Source: Flavobacterium psychraerolatum
Lineage (GTDB): Bacteria > Bacteroidota > Bacteroidia > Flavobacteriales > Flavobacteriaceae
Direction: 5' to 3'
DNA length: 64,000 nt
Assembly (NCBI RefSeq): GCF_025960985.1
Contig: NZ_JAOQMX010000007.1
Span: forward strand, 1 to 64,000
The number at the start of each line of letters is the position of its first letter. The first letter of the stretch is position 1. Both the position numbers and the translations under genes were made by a program. Below the pieces are notes generated by a model. That model saw only the letters and a program-made list of their open reading frames with translations. It had not been told where the DNA came from and searched no databases. Below, piece after piece: positions 53,667 through 61,064 of this stretch.

Positions 53667-53694
53667 AAGAGGACAAAGTGTCCTCTTTTTTTTT
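53667..53694 (+). terminator. Strong terminator after the HEPN-type gene
   Basis: Perfect 9-bp arms AAGAGGACA/TGTCCTCTT around AAG, followed by a run of Ts. Bases 53695-53931 show no gene; GACGTTGGCAGTAAGGCA lies at about 53871. Confidence 0.88.
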
Positions 53695-53931
53695 GAGTAT
53701 ATTTTAGGGTAAGCTTACAGTGAATCCCTTTTCCAAAATTTTAAAAAAAACATCTGATTGCACTATATCCCTGTGCGATATAGCTTTATTAAACATACAA
53801 TTTTTCTGTCGTACATTTCAATTATTTTCTTATATTTGAATAAAGTAAACGGAGGTTTTTTCACAGACTGACGTTGGCAGTAAGGCAAATGACGACAAAC
53901 AAGACAATAAATCAATTAATAACATAAAAAC

Positions 53932-55461
53932 ATGACAACATTAACAAGAAAAAATGCGTGGAATCAAGGCGGTACATTTTCTAATCTTGATCTCTTGTGG
54001 TACGCTAAAGCTGTTCGTGAAATGCAGTCCCGTGCATTGAATGATGAAATAAGTTGGTGGTTTTTCGCTGCGATGCATGGAAATAATTGGCCGGAGATTC
54101 TTTCACCACCTATTGTACCCAATACGCCTATGCCATCTCCTAATCAAGTTAAACAGTATTGGGACCAATGTCAGCACGGCACTTGGTTTTTTCTTCCTTG
54201 GCATCGTGGCTACCTCTACGCAGTTGAGGATGTACTTCGGGAGATAATTATAAGTATCGGAGGTCCTAACGATTGGGCTTTACCATACTGGAATTATTTT
54301 GGAAATGGAAATCAATTCCAAATACCACCTGCATTTACCCAGCAAACACTGCCTGATGATAGTCCCAATCCTCTTTTAGTCAATGCCAGATATGGACCTA
54401 CTAACAATGGTAATGTCTTTATCCCTTTGTCTGCTTGGAATATCAATCAAGAATGTCAAAAGCAGGAACTTTATGAAGGCGACCAACCTTATTTTTATGG
54501 AGGCTTAGCAACTGGTTTTGAACATTCAGGTTATGATAATAGAGGTAGCATTGAAAACAATCCTCACAATATTGTGCACGGTGCCATAGGAGGGCAAAAT
54601 CCTCAAACAGGCCTTGGTGGATTAATGTCTAGTCCTAGCACAGCAGGTCTTGACCCTATTTTTTATTTACACCATTGCAATATTGACCGTATGTGGGCTG
54701 CTTGGAATTTTACAGGAAAAAATAATCCTAATGAATCACTGTGGCTTAACGGACCGACAGCTACTGGTGATAGAAAGTTTTTTATGCCAAAGCCGGACAG
54801 GTCTGCGTGGCAATTTACGCCACGTATGGTCAATAGCATCAGCCAACTCAATTATACTTATGATGACTTATCATTAGGGGCAACACCTATATTGGCAAGT
54901 AAAAGCACAGTTAGGCTACGTAATTTTGGGGTTATACTAAATGAAACGAAAAAAACTGATGATGATATGAAACAAAATGGTAATTCAGAATTGGTTGGAG
55001 CAAACAATAATTCAATTGTGTTGGGCGCTTCAGGAACACGCACAAGTGTTATTCTTGATTCCAAAGGTTGGAATAAGGTAACAAAAAGCCTTAACAAACT
55101 ACTTTTGACAGAAAACTTAAAAGAAGTTTCTTCTAATGATCTTCCTGATGAAGTTTACTTGCAATTAGAAGGTGTTAAAGGAGAAGAAGATTCTATTGTT
55201 TGCACGGTTTCTGTAAATCATCAATATGTTGATCATATTTCTCTTTTTGGTCTTCATAATGCTTCCTCAAAAGATGGTTCTCACGGAGGCGCAGGACTGA
55301 CAATAAAATTGGATATCACCAAAATTGTTGACAAAATGCAAATTAACGGTGTAATCGATGTCAATTCTTTGGACGTACTTATTCAGCCAGTAAATATAAT
55401 AGCAGCAGGTAATGAATTAACTATCGACAGAATAAGTATCTATCGTAAAACCAACAAATAA
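53932..55461 (+). CDS. Tyrosinase-family type 3 copper oxidase
   Basis: A 509-residue cytosolic-looking protein without a signal peptide. The CuA ligands are His49 (FAAMHGNN), His82 (QHGTWFFLPWHRGY) and His91 of the same block. The CuB ligands are His212 and His216 (NNPHNIVHGAIGG) and His247/His248 (LDPIFYLHHCNIDRMWAAW). Residues about 330-509 form a C-terminal domain with beta-rich segments that may shield the active site, as in plant and some bacterial polyphenol oxidases. It should oxidise phenols to quinones (melanin-type pigment). It is coupled to a DUF2182 gene 4 bp downstream and lies in cassette-like DNA. Confidence 0.92.
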   Translation: MTTLTRKNAWNQGGTFSNLDLLWYAKAVREMQSRALNDEISWWFFAAMHGNNWPEILSPPIVPNTPMPSPNQVKQYWDQCQHGTWFFLPWHRGYLYAVEDVLREIIISIGGPNDWALPYWNYFGNGNQFQIPPAFTQQTLPDDSPNPLLVNARYGPTNNGNVFIPLSAWNINQECQKQELYEGDQPYFYGGLATGFEHSGYDNRGSIENNPHNIVHGAIGGQNPQTGLGGLMSSPSTAGLDPIFYLHHCNIDRMWAAWNFTGKNNPNESLWLNGPTATGDRKFFMPKPDRSAWQFTPRMVNSISQLNYTYDDLSLGATPILASKSTVRLRNFGVILNETKKTDDDMKQNGNSELVGANNNSIVLGASGTRTSVILDSKGWNKVTKSLNKLLLTENLKEVSSNDLPDEVYLQLEGVKGEEDSIVCTVSVNHQYVDHISLFGLHNASSKDGSHGGAGLTIKLDITKIVDKMQINGVIDVNSLDVLIQPVNIIAAGNELTIDRISIYRKTNK

Positions 55462-55465
55462 TTGT

Positions 55466-56212
55466 ATGAGGCTATCGAATAGAACTAAAACAGCAATTAA
55501 TGTTGTGCTTCTAAGCATAAGTTTTATAACCTGGATACTACTTTTGCTAAATCCTGGACAACTTATGACAGTTGGACACTGCCACGTTTCAGATTCGGGA
55601 GCTTCAGCAGCATCACTGAGTATGTTACTTGAAATGAATCCATTTCATACACTTTTAGTTGGGTGGTTGTTGATGGTGGTTGCTATGATGCTTCCCAAAC
55701 TTATTATTCCAATTCAACAGATCTACTCAAAAAGCTTTAAACATATTCGTTTCCCTTCTTCCTTACTTTTTGTATTTGGATACATTACAATATGGACTAT
55801 TGTGGGGGTTTTTATGATTTCCCTAATTCTTGGATTCCATTTAGTGATGCCTAATTCATATCTTCCTGCCATTGGGTTAGGTATTACTGCAATCATTTGG
55901 CAATTTTCACCACTTAAGCAACTCTTTCTTAATCGAGGACATAACCATTGGACATTATCTGCATTTGGTTTTCGTGCATATAAAGATGCATTTTTGTATG
56001 GAATGATGCACGGCGTTTGGTGTGTCGGGGCAGGTTGGGCATTAATGTTGTTTCCAATGGTACTACCCTATGGACATAATTTTGCAATGATTATTGTGAC
56101 TTCCATAATGATTAGCGAACATTTAGAACATCCACAAAGACCCTCTTGGAATTTAAACTTACGTCCCAAATTATTATTTTTTGTTATTTCCCAAATAAAA
56201 ATTAGAAAATAG
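55466..56212 (+). CDS. DUF2182 multi-pass membrane protein
   Basis: A 248-residue integral membrane protein with about six to seven helices. DUF2182 features are the MVVAMMLPKLIIP segment (methionine-rich helix) and FLYGMMHGVWCVGAGWALMLFPMV, plus the early GHCHVSDSG. COG describes the family as predicted metal-binding membrane proteins. Starting 4 bp after the tyrosinase gene, it is surely co-expressed. Copper handling for the tyrosinase is a sensible but unproven role. Confidence 0.82.
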   Translation: MRLSNRTKTAINVVLLSISFITWILLLLNPGQLMTVGHCHVSDSGASAASLSMLLEMNPFHTLLVGWLLMVVAMMLPKLIIPIQQIYSKSFKHIRFPSSLLFVFGYITIWTIVGVFMISLILGFHLVMPNSYLPAIGLGITAIIWQFSPLKQLFLNRGHNHWTLSAFGFRAYKDAFLYGMMHGVWCVGAGWALMLFPMVLPYGHNFAMIIVTSIMISEHLEHPQRPSWNLNLRPKLLFFVISQIKIRK

Positions 56213-56259
56213 AAACCATGGCAATTGATGTTGACCCTTAAATAATCACTTATATACAA

Positions 56260-56385
56260 TCGCTAAGATCTCGTTCGACCTGAAAAGCCAACTCCCGAGC
56301 GATAGCAAACAGATGCACTAATAAAACCATGATTCAATCCTTCGGCTGTCGCTCAGGACTGCCTCACCGCTCTACTGTCACCAGA
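56260..56385 (+). repeat. Cassette-end-like segment, second copy
   Basis: GCTAAGATCTCGTTCGACCT with GAAAAGCCAAC matches the stretch after the HEPN-type gene (GCAAAGGTTTCGTTGGGCTT, GAAAAGTCAAC) at 24 of 31 positions. Both continue to an identical ACCGCTCTACT. It may be the right end of a cassette carrying the tyrosinase pair. Confidence 0.45.
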
Positions 56386-56457
56386 TCGAATACAATGAAA
56401 GGAAATTTATCTTTATAATCTACCTAAAAACAGTCACCCATCAAATCATAACCCCCA

Positions 56458-57696
56458 ATGAATAAAATACAAATTTTTCTTCTACTGTTTTTTATGATTT
56501 CGAATGCCGTTCTGAGTCAAACAAGCGTTAGTTATTTAAAAATGGCAGATTCCGCTTATACTGCAGGCAACAAAGACAAAGCGAAAGAATTATATACAAC
56601 TGCTGCGAGCATGAACAATCCTGATGCACATTATGCGCTTGCGTATAAGTACGTACTGACCGACGAAGAACGTATTTTCCATTACTCGGAAGCGGCCAAA
56701 ATGGGACATCAGGAATCTGTTGGAGCAATGTTTGAGGCTCTTTTGTTTCGTGCTAACAGCCTAACACTAGCAAATCCAGAGCAGGCACTCGAAATATACA
56801 ACCAAGCAAAGGCTCAGAATCCATCATTAACTATTTTTAATGAAAAAGAGTATCTCGCAACGGTGAAAAAGTGTGTCGAAGCAGGACCTTTCGATGCAAA
56901 AAAATTTATTGAGCAATATAATATTAAGGAGAATGAACTAAATGGCCCTTATAGTATTTGGGAACTAGCGGAAGAAGCCTCTCGCGGCGGACGATTTGGT
57001 AAGCCCAATACAAAACTGGTTTTGCAACTCATAAGCCGAGGAAGCTTTGTACCAGCTGAATTGGAATTTGCTGTAGATTCTATTTATAAAAATTGGAAAG
57101 CTAACAAACCCTTCGTATTTAACATTTGTGATTATGTGAGCAGCGGCAGTGGTTTATCTTACTGCTCAGCAAAAGCAGAGAAGCAAGCCAATAAAGAGTA
57201 TAGCATTCGAATTGAAAAACTTACGGCTAGATTGCAGCACAATGCTGGTAATTTATTGTTGCCTACCTTTACTGTTGCCGAAAAATTTATTGAAGAAAAA
57301 GCATGGAAAGAAGAGTTAAACGGCGGTACGGGTTATGCTGCTTGGACCAGAGCATCTATAATGAAACAAAAGAATGACTATTTAAATTTAGTCGAAAAGA
57401 TAAATAAAGGAATAAAACCTGATACGCTTGCTAACTGTAATGAGGCTGATCGCAAATTAAACAAAACCTATCAACGTATTGTAAGTCAATTAAAGAAAAA
57501 GCCCATAAATGATTTTAATGCTTCTGTCGACTACGAGGGTCTCCGCTCGGTACAGCGTTTATGGATTGGCTATCGCGATGCATCAGCGGTACTTTTTCAC
57601 CAACTAGCCCCTTCGATAAGTGAAATAGTTTGGAAAAACTGGTTAACAGAAATAAGAACCAAAGAACTGAATCAAATTTTAGAATTTAGCTACTAA
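56458..57696 (+). CDS. Exported protein with Sel1-like repeats and a C-terminal LprI-type (DUF1311) domain
   Basis: A 412-residue protein with a signal peptide (MNKIQIFLLLFFMISNAVLS). Residues 25-130 hold TPR/Sel1-like helices (ADSAYTAGNKDKAKELYTTA, DAHYALAYKYV). The last ~90 residues form a lysozyme-inhibitor-LprI-like domain: CNEADRKLNKTYQRIVSQLK followed by LRSVQRLWIGYRDASAVLF. LprI-type proteins are thought to protect peptidoglycan against lysozyme; the function here is inferred. It lies alone between accessory DNA and the oxidoreductase gene. Confidence 0.82.
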   Translation: MNKIQIFLLLFFMISNAVLSQTSVSYLKMADSAYTAGNKDKAKELYTTAASMNNPDAHYALAYKYVLTDEERIFHYSEAAKMGHQESVGAMFEALLFRANSLTLANPEQALEIYNQAKAQNPSLTIFNEKEYLATVKKCVEAGPFDAKKFIEQYNIKENELNGPYSIWELAEEASRGGRFGKPNTKLVLQLISRGSFVPAELEFAVDSIYKNWKANKPFVFNICDYVSSGSGLSYCSAKAEKQANKEYSIRIEKLTARLQHNAGNLLLPTFTVAEKFIEEKAWKEELNGGTGYAAWTRASIMKQKNDYLNLVEKINKGIKPDTLANCNEADRKLNKTYQRIVSQLKKKPINDFNASVDYEGLRSVQRLWIGYRDASAVLFHQLAPSISEIVWKNWLTEIRTKELNQILEFSY

Positions 57697-57785
57697 TTTT
57701 TCATTTCTTAAAATACCAAAGGAATTGCTACCGTTTCATTTCGCCTCTACAGAAACAAGAAAACAATATTAAACTTAAAATAAAA

Positions 57786-57843
57786 AACGATGCTAAGACC
57801 AACGAAAGACAATTATGTCATTTCAATTAGTTTTAGCATCGTT
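57786..57843. terminator. Long hairpin between convergent genes
   Basis: Perfect 11-bp outer arms AACGATGCTAA/TTAGCATCGTT; inside, GAAAGACA and TGTCATTTC pair with one bulge. On the minus strand it is followed by TTTTTATTTT, so it probably ends the Old Yellow Enzyme gene. Confidence 0.7.
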
Positions 57844-57865
57844 GTAATTTTATTGCTAAATTACT

Positions 57866-58960
57866 TTATTTCATTGTTGGATAGTCGGTATATCCCTTTG
57901 CTCCTGCTGTATAAAATGTATCTGCATCCCATTCGGTCAAAGCTACACCTTGTTCAAAACGTTCTACTAGATCTGGATTTGAAATAAATGGTTTTCCATA
58001 GGCAACCAAATCAGCATCTCCGTTTGCAATTACTTTATCCCCTTTTTCTTTATCAAATGCAGTATTGATAATCAATGTTCCATTGTACAAAGGACGGAAA
58101 TGTTTTGCGATTTCAGTAACTGCAAAAGGTACTTCGGAAACATCTGTAAAAGGCTCCGACAAATGCACATAAGCCAAATCATATTCGTTTAATTTTTTGA
58201 TAATATATTCGAAAGTTGGAATGGTCTCTTTATCGACTTCCATTCCGAACATCCCGTGGCAAGAAGGATTAAAACGAGCTCCTATTTTTTGTTCTGGCAT
58301 TACTTCTTTCATAGCATCTAAAACTTCAAAGAAAAAACGCGCTCTATTTTCGATACTTCCACCATATTCATCAGTACGGGTATTAGAACATCCGTTGAAG
58401 AATTGCTGGAATAAATAGCCGTTTGAAGAATGGATTTCGACACCATCAAAACCTGCTTTGATTGCATTTGCTCCTGCTGTTTGAAAATCTTTTACTGTTC
58501 TCTTGATATCTTCAATCGTCATTTCTTTTGGTGTCACGGTATCTTTGAAACCAGTATAAGTAAATGCTTTTGCCTCTGGATTTATTGCAGATGCAGACAC
58601 TGGCAAAGCACCGTTATGAAAATCAGGATGTGAGATACGTCCAACATGCCATAACTGTATAAATATTTTACCGTTTTTGTCGTGTACCCGTTTGGTCACT
58701 TTTTTCCAACCTTCGACTTGTTCTGCAGTATAAATCCCAGGAGTATTGATATACCCTACTGCTTCTGCCGAAACTTGAGATCCTTCGGTAATTAATAAAC
58801 CGGCCGAAGCGCGTTGCTCATAATACAACCCTTGCAAATCATCTGTTGCTACATTGCCTTCATTTGCCGCTCTACTGCGGGTCATCGGTGCCATGACAAC
58901 TCTATTTCTCAAATCAAGGTTATTACTTTTATAGGGTGTTAAGACATTTTTTGTGCTCAT
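57866..58960 (-). CDS. Old Yellow Enzyme-family alkene reductase
   Basis: An FMN- and NAD(P)H-dependent reductase of activated C=C bonds (NemA-like), 364 residues. NRVVMAPMTRSRA contains the FMN-contact region; IQLWHVGRISHP, DGVEIHSSNGYLFQQFFNGCSNTRTDEYGGSIENRARF with the substrate-binding His/Asn pair and active-site Tyr, and VAYGKPFISNPDLVERF near the end are family blocks. It likely detoxifies electrophilic enones or quinones, which would suit a neighbourhood with a tyrosinase. The Crp/Fnr-type gene upstream on the same strand may control it. Confidence 0.92.
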   Translation of the reverse strand: MSTKNVLTPYKSNNLDLRNRVVMAPMTRSRAANEGNVATDDLQGLYYEQRASAGLLITEGSQVSAEAVGYINTPGIYTAEQVEGWKKVTKRVHDKNGKIFIQLWHVGRISHPDFHNGALPVSASAINPEAKAFTYTGFKDTVTPKEMTIEDIKRTVKDFQTAGANAIKAGFDGVEIHSSNGYLFQQFFNGCSNTRTDEYGGSIENRARFFFEVLDAMKEVMPEQKIGARFNPSCHGMFGMEVDKETIPTFEYIIKKLNEYDLAYVHLSEPFTDVSEVPFAVTEIAKHFRPLYNGTLIINTAFDKEKGDKVIANGDADLVAYGKPFISNPDLVERFEQGVALTEWDADTFYTAGAKGYTDYPTMK

Positions 58961-59033
58961 GTTACTGTATTTCTAAGTTAGTATTGACACAAAATTAAAA
59001 AAACTAAAAGCGATAGCAATTGACTTGGATCAA

Positions 59034-59612
59034 TTAGGAGATCTTTAACTTTCGTCTAACCCTACTTAAATTTTCGGGAGAAACACCTAGATAGTTGGCA
59101 ATATCATAATTGGCAACTCGGTTTTCTATATTCGAATAGGAAGTACAAAATTCAACATAGCGTTGTTGTGTGTTTTTTTCTTGGGCAGATAATATGCGTT
59201 TGCGTTGCGAGATAAAAGCTTCGGTTACTAAAATTCGGAAATAGCGTTCAAAAATAGGCGCTTTTTCGAATACATGATTTAGACTGTCACTGTCTATTGA
59301 CAACAACAAAGAATCTTCTATGGCCTCGATGTAAATGCTAGAGGGAGTATTGTTGTAGAAAGCGTCAAAATCTCCAACCCACCAATTTTCTACTGCAAAT
59401 TGTATAATGTGTTGATTTCCTTTCACATCCATATAGTAGGCCTTTAAACAACCTTTGACCACAAAAAATTCATCTTTTACATGGTTGCCTGGTTGGAGTA
59501 AAAATGTGCCTTTGGGAACGGTTACTTCATTTAACATTCCGTTAAAAAATATGACGTCGTCCTCTTTTGGACTGATGTGTTGATAGACGTGCTGAAGTAT
59601 TGATTGATGCAT
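59034..59612 (-). CDS. Crp/Fnr-family transcriptional regulator
   Basis: A 192-residue regulator from ATG 59612 (MHQSILQHVYQHISPKEDD). A longer frame to 59669 adds a hydrophobic stretch over the promoter and is not favoured. The N-terminal cyclic-nucleotide-binding-type barrel (KGTFLLQPGNHVKDEFFVVKGCLKAYYMD) lacks the cAMP-contact arginine pattern. The C-terminal helix-turn-helix is VANYDIANYLGVSPENLSRVRRKL. It has no Fnr-type cysteine cluster. Located 73 bp before the Old Yellow Enzyme gene, it may sense the same compounds. Confidence 0.88.
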   Translation of the reverse strand: MHQSILQHVYQHISPKEDDVIFFNGMLNEVTVPKGTFLLQPGNHVKDEFFVVKGCLKAYYMDVKGNQHIIQFAVENWWVGDFDAFYNNTPSSIYIEAIEDSLLLSIDSDSLNHVFEKAPIFERYFRILVTEAFISQRKRILSAQEKNTQQRYVEFCTSYSNIENRVANYDIANYLGVSPENLSRVRRKLKIS

Positions 59613-59900
59613 GGTACAAATATCATAAAATGTTTCGCTTTTTACAATAACAAAAACAAGGATTATCAAATTTCAGAATCGCTTTTCGGTGTAGAATAAA
59701 AGGAAACAGATCAAATGAATTAGCTATCATGAAGCCAGAGATTAAACGGATTAATTATCGAAAAACAGAGATCTAATAAAACTAAAAAATACTCCTAATA
59801 ATTGCGAACGTGAACAACGTAGGTATCAAAAAAAACGCTTATTTTTGAGAAGCGCATTTATTTTTGGAATGTGCCCCAAATCTCAAAACTATTTAATACA

Positions 59901-61064
59901 ATGTTTCAAAACAATGCAATCGATTTTGATTTACTCAAAAAACGTGCCTACAATTTAAGATGGGCCACCGTTCCCGAAGGTGTCATTCCGCTTACAGCTG
60001 CAGACCCCGATTTTAAAAGCGCTCCCGAAATTGCCGAAGCGATTTCTAAATTTGCCAAAGACCGCTACTTTTGTTATACGCCTCCCGAAGGACTTCCGGA
60101 ATTCAAGGAAAGTATTGCAACTTATTTCCAACAACGTCGTAATGTTCCTGTGCAACCCGAATTTGCTTTTCCTGTGGACAGTGCTGCTTTTGGTATTTTT
60201 TTGACTTGCAAAGCTTTTTTGAATATTGGTGACGAGGCTATCATTTTTGATCCTGTTGATTTTTTATTCCGTTATTCGATTGAAAATGTGGGTGGAAAAG
60301 CAGTTCCTTTTGCTATTCCCCCAGGAACTTCTGAGCTGGATTTTGATGCTATAGAACACTTAATTACCAAACGTACCAAAATGATTTGCTTGTGCAACCC
60401 ACTTAATCCTACTGGAAAAGTTTTTACCAGAAAGGAACTTACAACATTGGGAAAATTTGCCTGTAAATACAATTTAATTATTTTGTCTGATGAAATATGG
60501 AGTGATATCGTCTTTAAACCTGCTGTATTCACGAGCATTGCTTCAATTAATGATGAAATTCGAAATCAAACCATAACCATTACTGGCTTTAGCAAATCCT
60601 ACGGACTAGCGGGCTTGCGCATTGGAGCGGTGATTGCTCACAATCAAAAGCACTTTAATTTATTAATGGACATCTCTTTGCACAATTCTACAGTGCATGG
60701 TGCCACAGTTTTATCTCAAGTGGCTGCTACTGCTGCTCTCAACGAATGTGGATATTACCTAGACCATTTTGTATCACACCTCACAAAGATGAGAACACTA
60801 CTTGTAGACGAGCTCAATACGATTCCTAGTTTTAATTGCATTGCTCCCGAGGGTTGCTACGTTGCATTTACCAACATCACAGCAACTAAAAAATCCAGTC
60901 AAGAAATTTACGAAATCTTACTACAAGAGGCCAAAGTAGCAGTAGTACCTGGACTGAAGCAATGGTTTGGAGAAGGTGCCGAAGGTCATATCCGGATGAG
61001 TTTTGCCACGTCTGAAGAAGTGATTCAAGAGGCAATGTACCGCATTAAAACCGTGTTGAAATGA
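59901..61064 (+). CDS. MalY/PatB-type PLP-dependent C-S lyase or aminotransferase
   Basis: A fold-type I PLP enzyme of 387 residues from ATG 59901 (MFQNNAIDFDLLKKRAYNLRW); a GTG at 59871 would add ten residues. The PLP lysine is in TITGFSKSYGLAGLRIG; LCNPLNPTGKVFTRKEL and LSDEIWSDIVF are typical of the PatB/cystathionine beta-lyase branch, as is the R(Y/W)-type N terminus. The last four bases overlap the next gene (ATGA), so the two are translationally coupled. A role in making or cleaving a C-S bond is plausible given the thiol-redox domain of that partner. Confidence 0.85.
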   Translation: MFQNNAIDFDLLKKRAYNLRWATVPEGVIPLTAADPDFKSAPEIAEAISKFAKDRYFCYTPPEGLPEFKESIATYFQQRRNVPVQPEFAFPVDSAAFGIFLTCKAFLNIGDEAIIFDPVDFLFRYSIENVGGKAVPFAIPPGTSELDFDAIEHLITKRTKMICLCNPLNPTGKVFTRKELTTLGKFACKYNLIILSDEIWSDIVFKPAVFTSIASINDEIRNQTITITGFSKSYGLAGLRIGAVIAHNQKHFNLLMDISLHNSTVHGATVLSQVAATAALNECGYYLDHFVSHLTKMRTLLVDELNTIPSFNCIAPEGCYVAFTNITATKKSSQEIYEILLQEAKVAVVPGLKQWFGEGAEGHIRMSFATSEEVIQEAMYRIKTVLK

